A program made the position numbers and the translations under genes. Shown one piece after another: positions 25,816 through 34,788 of a stretch of 55,509 nt of DNA. The notes beneath the pieces were generated by a model. It was not told the origin of the DNA. It did not search any database and saw nothing but the letters and a program-made list of their open reading frames with translations. The stretch spans positions 1 to 55,509 of the forward strand of contig JAFZVC010000112.1 in the NCBI GenBank assembly GCA_017618015.1. Direction: 5' to 3'. The number at the start of each line of letters is the position of its first letter. The stretch's first letter is position 1. This DNA comes from Spirochaetaceae bacterium. Its GTDB lineage: Bacteria; Spirochaetota; Spirochaetia; Treponematales; Treponemataceae.

Positions 25816-25822
25816 ATTTCCT

Positions 25823-26725
25823 GTGAGTAAGATCAAATATATATCTGTAGAAGAAGCGGCTCGGAACTGGCAGATTAGTGAACGCAGTGCTCGTAATTAT
25901 TGTGCTCAGGGAAGGGTGGAAGGGGTTCTTCTGGAAGGAAAAACCTGGAAGATTCCGTCAAATGCCGAAAAACCGGAGCGAAAACCGCGTCATTCTTCTA
26001 AAGAGGAATCTCTTTTAGCTTTTCTCAAGCGGGAAAAAGAAGCTGGGCTTAAAGGCGGAATCTATCATAAAATCCAGATTGATCTTACTTATAACTCTAA
26101 TCACATTGAAGGTTCAAAGCTTACTCACGACCAGACACTGTATATCTTTGACACGAAAACTGTTGGTATTACTGACAAAGCGGTAAAGGTTGATGATATT
26201 GTAGAAACTGTAAATCATTTCCGCTGCATTGACCTTATAATCGAAGGTGCGCATACAAAGCTTACAGAAAGTTTTATTAAGCAGCTTCATTTTATTCTGA
26301 AATCTGGAACAACGGACAGTCAGAAATCGTGGTTTAAGGTTGGCGACTACAAGATGCTCGAAAATGAAGTCGGTGGTAGTGAGACAACAAAGCCTGCAGA
26401 AGTTGCGGGCGCGATAAAGACGCTTCTAAAAGAATATAACGCAAAATCCAAAATCACTTTTGATGATATCCTTGATTTTCATGTTCGGTTTGAGGCTATT
26501 CACCCATTTCAGGATGGAAATGGTCGCGTTGGTCGATTAATCATGTTTAAGGAATGTCTTAAACACAATATAGTTCCATTCATAATTACGGAAGAATTGA
26601 AGTTATTTTACTACAGGGGGCTTAAGAACTGGAAGGATGAACGTGGATATTTGCGCGATACTTGTCTTACCGCGCAGGATACTATGAAAACAACATTGGA
26701 TTATTTTGGGATAAAGTATGAATAG
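25823..26725 (+). CDS. Fic-family AMPylator-type protein with N-terminal DNA-binding domain
   Basis: 300 residues. Residues 1-50 are a MerR/excisionase-like helix-turn-helix (VEEAARNWQISERSARNYC, WKIP). The Fic core holds the catalytic motif HPFQDGNGRVGR starting at residue 227. SNHIEG at 92-97 matches the (S/T)xxxE(G/N) inhibitory helix, so the protein should be self-inhibited (class II Fic). Such proteins transfer AMP or another nucleotide moiety to Ser, Thr or Tyr of a target. An in-frame stop at 25802 forces the start to the GTG at 25823; no ribosome site exists and the -10 box is 7 bases away, so the mRNA may be leaderless. Confidence 0.88.
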   Translation: MSKIKYISVEEAARNWQISERSARNYCAQGRVEGVLLEGKTWKIPSNAEKPERKPRHSSKEESLLAFLKREKEAGLKGGIYHKIQIDLTYNSNHIEGSKLTHDQTLYIFDTKTVGITDKAVKVDDIVETVNHFRCIDLIIEGAHTKLTESFIKQLHFILKSGTTDSQKSWFKVGDYKMLENEVGGSETTKPAEVAGAIKTLLKEYNAKSKITFDDILDFHVRFEAIHPFQDGNGRVGRLIMFKECLKHNIVPFIITEELKLFYYRGLKNWKDERGYLRDTCLTAQDTMKTTLDYFGIKYE

Positions 26726-26776
26726 TGTCGCTCATTATCATTTGCAGCAGCTGTCGCCCCTATTTTGAGCGCGTTT

Positions 26777-27568
26777 TCAGAGCATTTCTTTTAGGCGCTG
26801 TGCGTTTTTTGCCCCGTTGCCGTTCGGGTGATTGTTGAAGAATACGTGTACTTTTTGCATTTTGACAGCCGCATTTTGTATGACCGGCACAAAAGACTGC
26901 AGTTCCTGTTCGGAATAATCGTAGCAGTATCTTGCGCTGCCGTTGTTCGCGCTGTTGTTTGAGTACCATGCATTTGCGTTTCGCCCATGCAATCGTATGT
27001 AGGCATTTGAGCCTGTGAACGGAGTTTGAAGCGTCATCCCGTCCGGTAGATATTTTAATTGCGGCATGTCGCAAAAAACTATCCCCGCGTTGCGTTTATC
27101 AAGCCCTTCAAAAACTGATTCTTTTATCCAATCTTTGTGGCGGAATTCTATAACGACAGGGAATCCTTCAAATTTCTGAATCAGTTTCGAAAGATATATC
27201 CTGTTGTCGTCCGTATAATGAAAAGTCTGCGGCAATTGGAAAAGCAATGCGCTTAAAACGCCTTTTTCAGAAAGAGGAGAGACGGCTTTTATAAAATCAT
27301 CTGCTGCGGTCTGCCATTGTGCGCCAATTTCGTGCGTCAAAAGCCGGTTAGCCTTCACGCTGAAGCAGAGCTTTCCCTGCGACCGTTCATAAAACGAAAG
27401 CATCTTGTCGGCAGTTGGCATGTTGTAAAATGTGTTGTTCAGTTCGAGTGCGTTAAATTGTGTAGCGTAGTAGGCAAGAAAATCAGCGCGCTTCAAATCC
27501 GCTGGATAAAAAACACCTTTCCATTCGGGATAGTCATAACCGCTTGTACCTATTAAAATGCTTGCCAT
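26777..27568 (-). CDS. DUF72 family protein
   Basis: 263 residues. Begins with the family signature LIGTSGYDYPEWKGVFYP, followed by NALELNNTFYNMP, FSVKANRLLTHE, and the late AYIRLHGRN and HVFFNNHPNG segments. DUF72 proteins have a TIM-barrel-like fold and no established reaction. AAGGAAG precedes the ATG. Convergent with fic and divergent from the acetyltransferase that follows. Confidence 0.88.
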   Translation of the reverse strand: MASILIGTSGYDYPEWKGVFYPADLKRADFLAYYATQFNALELNNTFYNMPTADKMLSFYERSQGKLCFSVKANRLLTHEIGAQWQTAADDFIKAVSPLSEKGVLSALLFQLPQTFHYTDDNRIYLSKLIQKFEGFPVVIEFRHKDWIKESVFEGLDKRNAGIVFCDMPQLKYLPDGMTLQTPFTGSNAYIRLHGRNANAWYSNNSANNGSARYCYDYSEQELQSFVPVIQNAAVKMQKVHVFFNNHPNGNGAKNAQRLKEML

Positions 27569-27661
27569 ACTTCTTCCTTATTTATTAATTTTATCATCAT
27601 TCGAAAAATAATTCAGTGTCTTATGCGTCATTTTCTGTTATAATAGAGATAGGGATAAAAA

Positions 27662-28297
27662 ATGAAAGACGGAAAGCTCCCAGACCCAAATGTGATTCAT
27701 CCGATTGCGGGATATGACAAAGAGATTTATGTAAAACCGACTCTTAAGAACCCAAACATCTTCGTTGGGGATTTTACGTATATTGCCGATTCCGATTTTG
27801 AAAGCCATGTGACTCATCTTTACGAATGGAACGGCGACAAGCTGATTATCGGGAAGTTCTGTCAGATTGCAGCCGGGGTGGAATTTGTGATGAACGGCGC
27901 GAATCATCAGATGAATGCAGTGAGCACATTTCCGTTTTATACGCTTGAAGGATGGGATATGGCTCCGCCGGCACCAGCTGATTTGCCGCTCAAAGGCGAC
28001 ACAATAATTGGGAACGATGTTTGGATTGGTCAGAATGCTACGATTATGCCGGGTGTACACATTGGAGATGGAGCAATTATCGGTGCAAATGCTACTGTTG
28101 CCTGTGATGTCGCGCCATATTCGATTGTTGCTGGGAATCCTGCCCGGTTAATACGAAAGCGTTTTGACGACGAACTGATTGATTTGCTTGAAAAGTTTGC
28201 TTGGTGGGATAAATCAATCGAAGAAATCAATGCGCTTATACCAATTCTGACAAGCAGTGATTTGGAAATGGTCAGAAAAAATCTGAAAGGGGAATAA
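27662..28297 (+). CDS. Vat/CatB-like xenobiotic acetyltransferase
   Basis: 211 residues with left-handed beta-helix hexapeptide repeats (IIGNDVWIG, ATIMPGVHIGDGAIIGANATV). The early FVGDFTYI and EFVMNGANHQM segments, with the catalytic His, and the C-terminal AGNPARLIRKRF are typical of the CatB/Vat class that acetylates chloramphenicol or streptogramin A. Gut homologues are often labelled this way without proof of resistance. AGGGA precedes the ATG and a TATAAT lies about 20 bases upstream. Two genes follow almost without gap (28299, 28454), forming one unit. Confidence 0.85.
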   Translation: MKDGKLPDPNVIHPIAGYDKEIYVKPTLKNPNIFVGDFTYIADSDFESHVTHLYEWNGDKLIIGKFCQIAAGVEFVMNGANHQMNAVSTFPFYTLEGWDMAPPAPADLPLKGDTIIGNDVWIGQNATIMPGVHIGDGAIIGANATVACDVAPYSIVAGNPARLIRKRFDDELIDLLEKFAWWDKSIEEINALIPILTSSDLEMVRKNLKGE

Positions 28298-28298
28298 G

Positions 28299-28457
28299 AT
28301 GTCGTCATCTAAAGAATATCTTGATTTTGTGTTGGAGCTTCCATACGAAGGGGCGAAGGAAATGCTCCTTGTCGAAGAGGTTGAGGACAAAGACTTTTTG
28401 CGCGACCTTTTGGAAGCAATGTACGATGAACTTCCTGCCCCGAAGGAAAAGAAATGA
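28299..28457 (+). pseudogene. TfoX N-terminal-domain gene with an internal in-frame deletion
   Basis: 52 residues. The first 13 (MSSSKEYLDFVLE) match the start of TfoX-N-terminal-type proteins, which run to ~105 residues; the rest (LPYEGAKEMLLVEEV, AMYDELPAPKEKK) matches their end. The middle ~50 residues, including the usual MMGEY and YDDR region, are missing with the frame intact. The join is at LE/LPYEG. It starts one base after the stop of the acetyltransferase gene and its stop overlaps the next start (ATGA). It may be a dead remnant kept for translational coupling, or a short functional peptide. Confidence 0.7.
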
Positions 28458-28915
28458 ATATCAGAATAGCAACGAAAGAAGACATTAAAGATTTACAGAA
28501 GCTTTATAACGAGCTTGAAAAAGATGCCGTGCGTTTTCAGCCTGAACATTTTGTTATAGGAAATAGAGATGAAGCTTTCTTCGACGGTATTTTCAAAAGC
28601 GGGAATCAGGATATTCTCGTCGCAGAATTGGATGGCAGAGTTGTCGGATTCGCTCATGTGATGATTTTGGAACAAAAGAAAGTTCCTTGTTTGAAGCCGG
28701 AAAAAGTCCTTTATCTGCAAGATTTGGACGTGCTTGAAGAACTTAGAAGCCAGGGCATAGGCGCAAAACTGATTGAAGCCTGCAAGACGTATGGTAAAGA
28801 AAAAGGTGCCGATTTTATGCGGACTCAGGTATTTCCGCAAAATGTCAGGGGCATGAAGTTCTATGAACGGTGCGGATTCTCAGAAAAGATGAAAACCATA
28901 GAAACGTATCTTTGA
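28454..28915 (+). CDS. GNAT acetyltransferase
   Basis: 153 residues, a single GNAT domain: IRIATKEDIKDLQKLYNEL at the N-terminus, LYLQDLDVLEELRSQGIGAKLIE as the acetyl-CoA loop (RSQGIG), and RGMKFYERCGF at the C-terminus. It transfers acetyl from acetyl-CoA to an unknown amine. Start overlaps the upstream stop, so it is co-translated with the two genes before it. Confidence 0.85.
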   Translation: MNIRIATKEDIKDLQKLYNELEKDAVRFQPEHFVIGNRDEAFFDGIFKSGNQDILVAELDGRVVGFAHVMILEQKKVPCLKPEKVLYLQDLDVLEELRSQGIGAKLIEACKTYGKEKGADFMRTQVFPQNVRGMKFYERCGFSEKMKTIETYL

Positions 28916-29005
28916 TGAAAGGTCAAACTGCTAAGAAATATCTGTGAATCGGTAAAAAATATTCAGTTCCGGTGAATTTCGGATGTAGTCTGGAGAACGA
29001 AAAAA

Positions 29006-29161
29006 ATGAATAAGTTTTCAAAAACAACAGGATTAATTTCATTTTGGACAAGAGTGATAATATTCTTAGGTACAATACTTATTACTATTTTTCAAAAACA
29101 AATTATGAAAATCTTTTATTCTCCTACTCTGGATATAACTATTTTTCCATTAATAAACTGA
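29006..29161 (+). CDS. Possible small membrane protein (51 residues)
   Basis: 51 residues with one hydrophobic helix (RVIIFLGTILITIF). TGGAG lies 9 bases before the ATG. No family recognised; it could also be a remnant. The remaining sequence between 28916 and 29374 is AT-rich with no other gene seen; it includes a GTCCTAACGACA 12-mer. Confidence 0.35.
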   Translation: MNKFSKTTGLISFWTRVIIFLGTILITIFQKQIMKIFYSPTLDITIFPLIN

Positions 29162-29178
29162 TAGTAAAATGGTAAAAA

Positions 29179-29190
29179 GTCCTAACGACA
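29179..29190 (+). repeat. GTCCTAACGACA 12-mer, copy 1
   Basis: Imperfect palindrome GTC-CTAAC-GAC plus A. The same 12 bases occur at 40062-40073, also between genes. Could be a short recombination or repeat remnant. Confidence 0.3.
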
Positions 29191-29374
29191 GTTCTTTGCC
29201 CGATAAAAAATTGTTATGTAAACTTTGCTCTGGACGCAAATGTATTTTTATCATGATTCAGCAAAACATTTGAATGCATAGTATAATCAAATTATAAGCT
29301 TATATCTGAGTGTGATTTTTGAAAACTCGTGATATACTTTTAACAGGCGGATTAGAGGCACTTGGAGTCGCAAA

Positions 29375-30199
29375 ATGAAAAGTAAAATCTTAATTATTTT
29401 ATTGATTTGTCTATTTGTTTTTGGCTGTACTAAGAAAGACTCAAAGAATTCTGATGATGCTTTTACTGTCCAAAACGAGCCAGAAACCGAAGAAAAACTG
29501 GTGCCCGATGTGGATATAGAAGAATACCGTTATTATCGAATCAATTCTCCGGAAGGAATAAGTATTAGAGAATCAGCTTCATTGAATTCAAATATCATTA
29601 ATAAATACCCAGATAATTTCATTGTAATAGCCAGTGAAGTAGATCCTTATTTAGTCGAAATAGATGGTATCAAAAGTTATTGGGTAAGAATTAGTCATAT
29701 GAACAATCCAAGCGGATGGGTTTTCGGAGCTTATCTTAAACCGATAGAAGAACATCCTGAAGATTCCTTGGGCGTGAATGAATATCGCTATACAGACTAT
29801 AAATCAGCATATGGAGAATTAACACCGTCTGTTATAGACGCTAATTGGGAATCATTTTATGTTTTTTCTAAAGATTATGTCGGAGAACCACAACAATTTG
29901 AATTAGATGCTTATGATATGTATACAAGTATCACTTATGATGATTATAAAATTTTTACCGGATTATATAAGGATAAACAAGGAGACGAAGGATATTTTAT
30001 TGTAAAAACAGACTTGTCAGAAAAAACTGTATTAGACAAACTTGTACATTCCTCTGATAACAGTCATCTTATTGTTTTCCTAAAGCCTTGGTCTTCAGAT
30101 TCTGAGTATATATCAGTCGGTAGATGGTTTGAATCAGAAGCATTCTATTATATTTCGAGAAACAATATCTCAGAAAAAATCGAGTTTTCTGATTTTTAA
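29375..30199 (+). CDS. SH3-domain lipoprotein
   Basis: 274 residues. Lipobox FVFGC at residues 14-18 predicts a lipid anchor. An acidic linker is followed by an SH3b-like domain (PEGISIRESASLNSNII to GWVFGAYLKP, residues ~55-130) and a ~145-residue C-terminal region of unknown fold. Probably envelope-located; such SH3 domains often bind peptidoglycan peptides. Related in its SH3 part to the protein at 21466. AT-rich. Confidence 0.7.
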   Translation: MKSKILIILLICLFVFGCTKKDSKNSDDAFTVQNEPETEEKLVPDVDIEEYRYYRINSPEGISIRESASLNSNIINKYPDNFIVIASEVDPYLVEIDGIKSYWVRISHMNNPSGWVFGAYLKPIEEHPEDSLGVNEYRYTDYKSAYGELTPSVIDANWESFYVFSKDYVGEPQQFELDAYDMYTSITYDDYKIFTGLYKDKQGDEGYFIVKTDLSEKTVLDKLVHSSDNSHLIVFLKPWSSDSEYISVGRWFESEAFYYISRNNISEKIEFSDF

Positions 30200-30232
30200 T
30201 AGACAAATAACATGCATTGCTGGAGGCATAGA

Positions 30233-31753
30233 ATGGCAGAAAAAGGGAACGCAATCAACATAAAGCACGTTGATGTTGAGGATCCGATCATCAAAAAGCG
30301 GAACTTGTGGTTTTATCCGCTGGGAACGGTTGGCAGGGACATGATTTACACCATGTTCACCAGTTTCATTTTTCTCTATGTCTTGTATACAAAAGAACTT
30401 ACAGATGGTCAGGTTGTAGCAATCACTATGATTATGGTAGCTGCTCGTATTTTTGACGCGTTCAACGACCCGATTATGGGCAACATCATAGAGCGTACCC
30501 GCACGAAATGGGGCAAGTTCAAGCCATGGCTGCTCATTGGTTCGCTTTCCACTTCGATTGTTGTTTACCTTGCGTTCAACACAAAGCTGACGGGTTGGGC
30601 TTTCGTAACCTTCTTTGGCATAATCTACTTCCTGTACAGCATCACGTTCACAATGAACGATATTTCTTACTGGGGCATGGTCCCTGCAGTTTCTAGGACA
30701 AGCGATTCTAGAAATCAGTTTACATCCCGCGCCACTTTGTTCGCTGGTGTAGGAAGCACGCTCGCAGGCTTGATGATTCCGATGCTAACAGCCGGCACAC
30801 TGCAGATTAGCGGCAACGCCTCTACCGCTTATGGAATAATCGCACTGGTAATTGGTATATTGTCGCCGCTCTTCGTTCTGTTCACACTCTTTGGGGTCAA
30901 AGAAAACCGTGACGATATGGAAAAGCCCGCCGACAAGGTTTCGTTCAAACTGATTGCAGACACGATTTTCGGCAATGACCAGTTGCGTTGGATGGTGTTG
31001 ATTTATCTGCTTCACCAGATTGGCAACAATCTCATAATCGGCGGCATTGGGGCGAACTACGTATACTTCCGCTACGGCTACGAGGGTGGACTTTATTCGC
31101 TCTTTTCAACTGTCGGAATGGCAGCCACCGCTTTTCTGATGATATTCTATCCCTCCATTTCCAGAAAACTGAGCAGAAAGACATTCTTGAAAGTCCTGTT
31201 GTATGTAGCAATCGTGGGATGCATCCTCATGCTTGTTTCCGGGCTGGTTATGCCTGCGAACATGGCAGGATTCTGGGTTCTGACAATTGGTTACATGCTC
31301 CTTGCGTTTGGCTTGTACGGTTATCACCTTGTCCTGATGATTTCAATTTTCAATACGGTCGAGTACAACGAGCTTAAAAAAGGCAGCCGCCGCGAAGGAA
31401 TTATCACCTCAATCCGCCCGTTCATAACGAAACTTGGCTGTGCATTGGTTGTCGTAATCACGTCGCTTTGCTACTTGCTGTTCCGTGTAACCGATTACAC
31501 AAATCAGATTGCCGGTTTTGAACAGGCTGCGAACCAGAACTTGATAAGCACAGAAACGAAGAACGCCGAAATTGCGAAGGTGATTATGAACGTCGGGAAA
31601 GGGCAGTCCATCGGTATGCTGCTGTTTATGGTCATCGTGCCATTCGCATTGTTGTTGATCTCCTACTTGCTGTATAAACGCTTTTACAAGCTGGACGAAG
31701 CAAAATACGCGGAAATTGTAAGTGAGCTTGAGAAACGGAACAAAACCGTCTAA
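30233..31753 (+). CDS. GPH/MFS-type sugar transporter
   Basis: 506 residues with about 12 membrane helices. FDAFNDPIMGNIIERTRTKW and GKFKPWLLIG, followed by SYWGMVPAVS, are the classic loop signatures of the glycoside-pentoside-hexuronide (melibiose-type) cation symporters. The substrate is probably a sugar or glycoside. The ATG at 30233 follows GGAGG; a frame seven residues longer starts before this site and is not supported. The PIG-L deacetylase gene follows after 20 bases, so a deacetylated or N-acetylated sugar is a reasonable guess for the pathway. Confidence 0.85.
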   Translation: MAEKGNAINIKHVDVEDPIIKKRNLWFYPLGTVGRDMIYTMFTSFIFLYVLYTKELTDGQVVAITMIMVAARIFDAFNDPIMGNIIERTRTKWGKFKPWLLIGSLSTSIVVYLAFNTKLTGWAFVTFFGIIYFLYSITFTMNDISYWGMVPAVSRTSDSRNQFTSRATLFAGVGSTLAGLMIPMLTAGTLQISGNASTAYGIIALVIGILSPLFVLFTLFGVKENRDDMEKPADKVSFKLIADTIFGNDQLRWMVLIYLLHQIGNNLIIGGIGANYVYFRYGYEGGLYSLFSTVGMAATAFLMIFYPSISRKLSRKTFLKVLLYVAIVGCILMLVSGLVMPANMAGFWVLTIGYMLLAFGLYGYHLVLMISIFNTVEYNELKKGSRREGIITSIRPFITKLGCALVVVITSLCYLLFRVTDYTNQIAGFEQAANQNLISTETKNAEIAKVIMNVGKGQSIGMLLFMVIVPFALLLISYLLYKRFYKLDEAKYAEIVSELEKRNKTV

Positions 31754-31773
31754 ACAACGAACGGAGACAAATC

Positions 31774-32547
31774 ATGGGAATTACAAAACTTGCTTTGCGG
31801 ATTGCCGCACCTTTCCCAAAGGTTAACAGCTTTGACCGCTATCTCTTTGTCGGACCGCATCCAGATGACATAGAAATCGGAGCGGGGGCTACAGTTGCGG
31901 CGTTGGCAGCACAGGGTAAGAGCATTTGCTTCCTGATTTGTACCGATGGTCGTTATGGCACCACAAACATGCCCGATACCGTTTCGGAAGAAGCCCTTAT
32001 TACGACTCGTAAGGAAGAAGCCATCCGTTCGGCGGCTGCCCTTGGCGTCAACGATGTCCGTTTTTTGGGTCTTTCTGACGGCGGTTTTTATGATCAAAAC
32101 GAACTTTTAAAGGGGATTGCAACCGTTATCGCGTCATTCCAGCCGGATATCATATTCGCACCGGATCCGGCACCCGCATCTGAATGCCATATCGACCACC
32201 TGAATGTCGGTAAGGCTGTTCGTACGCTTGCCGTAAATGCCGCCAACCCTGGCATCATGAAAAAACTTGGCGCAGAACCATGTCCGCTTAAAGCCGTGGC
32301 GTTTTATATGACGGCAAAGCCTAATGTATACATGAAAACTACCGGGTTCCTGAAAAAACAGCTCGATGCAATTTTTTCCAATCACTTAAGCCAGTATCCG
32401 TTGGGATGCCCTGACCGCGACTCTATCCGGCTTTACCTGAAGCTTCGCGCCACGGATTTTGGCATACGCTCGTTCCACATAACTGCCGAGGGCTTCCGTA
32501 TACTTGGCACAACCCATATGCACTGTCTGCCGGAAGCAGGCGAATAA
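31774..32547 (+). CDS. PIG-L family N-acetyl deacetylase
   Basis: 257 residues. GPHPDDIEIGAGATV carries the zinc-binding HPDD motif and HIDHLNVGKAV the second histidine pair. The family removes acetyl groups from N-acetylglucosamine-type compounds. It has no signal peptide, so it should work on imported substrate. GGAGA precedes the ATG. In one unit with the GPH transporter upstream. No clear terminator is seen in the 130 bases after it. Confidence 0.85.
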   Translation: MGITKLALRIAAPFPKVNSFDRYLFVGPHPDDIEIGAGATVAALAAQGKSICFLICTDGRYGTTNMPDTVSEEALITTRKEEAIRSAAALGVNDVRFLGLSDGGFYDQNELLKGIATVIASFQPDIIFAPDPAPASECHIDHLNVGKAVRTLAVNAANPGIMKKLGAEPCPLKAVAFYMTAKPNVYMKTTGFLKKQLDAIFSNHLSQYPLGCPDRDSIRLYLKLRATDFGIRSFHITAEGFRILGTTHMHCLPEAGE

Positions 32548-32678
32548 AAGCCGCGCGCAAAAGCCGTCGACGCTTTACTGATAAGAGCCGCACACAAACG
32601 CCAGTGCCGCTTTCCAACAAACCTAGCGAAACAAAGGTGTCGCGACAACTCCCAAAAAGCTACATTTTCTCGTGCGAC

Positions 32679-32724
32679 TTGACATATGCGCGATTTCATT
32701 TTAATATAGTTTGTATGCAAACTA
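32679..32724 (+). promoter_or_regulatory. Promoter and MarR-type operator of the PPOx-marR unit
   Basis: TTGACA (32679-32684), 17 bases, TAATAT (32702-32707). Overlapping its downstream edge is a perfect palindrome TAGTTTG-TATG-CAAACTA (32707-32724), placed to block transcription. It fits autoregulation by the MarR protein encoded second in the unit. Confidence 0.75.
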
Positions 32725-32742
32725 ATTTTATGGAGAAATTAA

Positions 32743-33195
32743 ATGAAAGATGTTATTTCAATCATTAAGAAATCTGAAGCGGCTTATCTTGCGACTATAG
32801 ATAAGGAAGGACGGCCTGAAATCCGTGCGTTGTTGAATCTTTGCAATCCGAAAAAGTACAAGAACCTTGAGGACAAAACTCTTTTCGTCGAGGGCGAGAC
32901 TTTGACGATGTATTTCACGACAAACACGTCTTCAAAAAAGGTTGAGAGAATCAGAAACAATCACAATGCGGCGCTGTATTTCTGTGAACCAGAGAAATTC
33001 AAGGGAATCTGTGCGACAGGGACAATCGAAGAAGTAACCGACCAGAGTATCAAGGAAAGCTTGTGGCAGACAGGCTGGCTTATATATTATCACAAAGGAA
33101 AGACAGACCCAGACTACACAGTCCTCAAGTTTACTTCTACAAAAATTGAAGGCTGGTACAATGCCAATCCGCATTACTTTGGGAACAAGGACTGA
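32743..33195 (+). CDS. Pyridoxamine 5'-phosphate oxidase-like flavin-binding protein
   Basis: 150 residues, a single split-barrel domain: AAYLATIDKEGRPEIRAL at the N-terminus, TMYFTTNTSSKKVERIRNN and AALYFCEP in the middle. This fold binds FMN or F420 and is common in small general-stress proteins; the substrate is unknown. GGAG precedes the ATG. Its stop overlaps the marR start (TGATG), so the two are co-translated. Confidence 0.82.
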   Translation: MKDVISIIKKSEAAYLATIDKEGRPEIRALLNLCNPKKYKNLEDKTLFVEGETLTMYFTTNTSSKKVERIRNNHNAALYFCEPEKFKGICATGTIEEVTDQSIKESLWQTGWLIYYHKGKTDPDYTVLKFTSTKIEGWYNANPHYFGNKD

Positions 33196-33632
33196 TGATA
33201 CAGAAAACTAGGGGCGGAACGCTTCTGTCGCAGGTGCATCAGGTATGCGGAAGAGTGTGGAATAAAATCCTGCGCGAGAATAATATGGCAGATTTGGAGG
33301 GTGCGCGTGGGCGCATAATTTTTGCCTTATGGGGAAAAGACGGTGTGCCTATCAAAACTCTCTGCGAAAAGACGAGTCTTGATAAATCAACGCTCACGGG
33401 AATTATCGACAGACTTGAGCGCGACGGGTATATTGAACGTAAGCAGTCAGAGACAGACAAGCGTTCCACACTCATATTGCTCACAGGCAAGGAACAGGAG
33501 TTCGCAAATCATGTTCAGAAAGTTTCGGATCAAATAAACGAAATTTTTTACAAAGGCTTTGATGATGAGGAAATCACACAGTTTGAGAGCATGCTCGAAC
33601 GAATCCTTGCCAACTGCAAAGAAGCGGAATGA
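33195..33632 (+). CDS. MarR-family transcriptional regulator
   Basis: 145 residues with a winged helix-turn-helix: PIKTLCEKTSLDKSTLTGIIDRL is the recognition region and YIERKQSETDKRSTLILLT the wing. MarR proteins usually repress their own operon and respond to small ligands such as phenolics or oxidants. The palindrome at 32707-32724 is the likely binding site. It is followed by a DinB-DUF3795 gene after 16 bases. Confidence 0.88.
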   Translation: MIQKTRGGTLLSQVHQVCGRVWNKILRENNMADLEGARGRIIFALWGKDGVPIKTLCEKTSLDKSTLTGIIDRLERDGYIERKQSETDKRSTLILLTGKEQEFANHVQKVSDQINEIFYKGFDDEEITQFESMLERILANCKEAE

Positions 33633-33648
33633 TTGAAGGAAGACACAG

Positions 33649-34704
33649 ATGGATAAAGAATGGTCAGAAAAAAACAAGAAAATGCAGACGCTGATTTCAA
33701 AGGAAGCGACTTTCGACGAAGGAATAAAGATTCTTCTGGAATTGCGGGCCGAACTCTTTGAACAGATAGCTTCCATTGTAAAAACTTTCCCGTCAGTAGC
33801 TTTTTATCAGCTGCCGTTTGGAGAAGGGGAGGGAAATCATCATGCAACTCTTGCTTGGTCGCTCTGGCACATTTTTCGCATTGAAGATATTGTTGCGCAT
33901 ACGTTGATCCAAAAAGACAGCCAGATTCTTCTTACGGGCGCGTGGCTCAAAAAAACAAACAGTCCGATTATCACGACTGGTAACGAGCTGGACGGTGAGG
34001 CGATGAAAGATTTTTCAAAAAATCTTGACATCAAAGCGACGTATGATTATTGCAAAGCTGTGATGGAATCAACAAATGAAATGCTGGGGCAGTTGCAATT
34101 TTCGGATTTGAAGAAAAGTTTTTCGTCGGCGGACAAGGAACGGGTTGCCGCCAGCAACTCTGTAAGCCCTGAAGAATCCGCCGTCTGGCTGATTGATTTC
34201 TGGTGCGGCAAAAATATCAAAGGCTTAATACAAATGCCTTTCTCACGCCACTGGATTATGCATGTCGAAGCAATGCGCCGCATCAAAAACAAACTGTGCC
34301 AGCAGGCAAAAAAAGGCGTGGACCAGATTGCGTATTGCGGACTTTCATGCGGACATTGTTTTCTTACTGAATGGTGTGGTTCCTGCCGGACAATTTACAA
34401 TACCTGTTCTTATGCGACTTGCTCGCCAGATGGCGTGTGCCCGAACACAGCATGCTGCAAGCAAAAAGACCTCGATGGCTGCTACGAATGCAACGAGCTT
34501 AATGATTGCAAAAAAGGCTTTTATTCACTTGGCAAAGAAACAAATGCCATAAGGGTGATGGCGCTGTTCATTCAAAAGTACGGCAAAAAAGAATTGCTGC
34601 GTGTGCTCGATACCTTGCATTCTAAAAAGAAATTCGAAAAAATCCAGGAAGTCCTTGGCGATGAAATTGAAGAAGGTTTGAGGATTTTGGAAGAGTGGAG
34701 ATAA
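33649..34704 (+). CDS. DinB-like domain fused to a Cys-rich DUF3795 domain
   Basis: 351 residues. Residues ~20-225 form a DinB-type four-helix metal-binding domain (HHATLAWSLWHIFRIEDIV, then MPFSRHWIMHVEAMRR). Residues ~228-290 are DUF3795-like with about 16 cysteines (YCGLSCGHCFLTEWCGSC, CKQKDLDGCYECNELNDC). DinB-like proteins of this kind often act as thiol transferases or metal-binding detoxification proteins; DUF3795 has no known reaction. The two domains are more often separate proteins. Probably part of the PPOx-marR unit. Confidence 0.78.
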   Translation: MDKEWSEKNKKMQTLISKEATFDEGIKILLELRAELFEQIASIVKTFPSVAFYQLPFGEGEGNHHATLAWSLWHIFRIEDIVAHTLIQKDSQILLTGAWLKKTNSPIITTGNELDGEAMKDFSKNLDIKATYDYCKAVMESTNEMLGQLQFSDLKKSFSSADKERVAASNSVSPEESAVWLIDFWCGKNIKGLIQMPFSRHWIMHVEAMRRIKNKLCQQAKKGVDQIAYCGLSCGHCFLTEWCGSCRTIYNTCSYATCSPDGVCPNTACCKQKDLDGCYECNELNDCKKGFYSLGKETNAIRVMALFIQKYGKKELLRVLDTLHSKKKFEKIQEVLGDEIEEGLRILEEWR

Positions 34705-34724
34705 AATTAACTGGTCACAGTCTG

Positions 34725-34777
34725 TTGACAATACCCAAGCCTCATGTTTTAATAAAAACGACAACACTGTCGTTTTT
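34725..34777 (+). promoter_or_regulatory. Promoter and TetR-type operator
   Basis: TTGACA (34725-34730), a -10 of TTTAAT/TTAATA 17-18 bases on, then a perfect palindrome AAAAACGACA-ACAC-TGTCGTTTTT (34754-34777) just before the ribosome site of the TetR gene. Placement fits autorepression. Confidence 0.7.
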
Positions 34778-34788
34778 AGGGATTTCTT

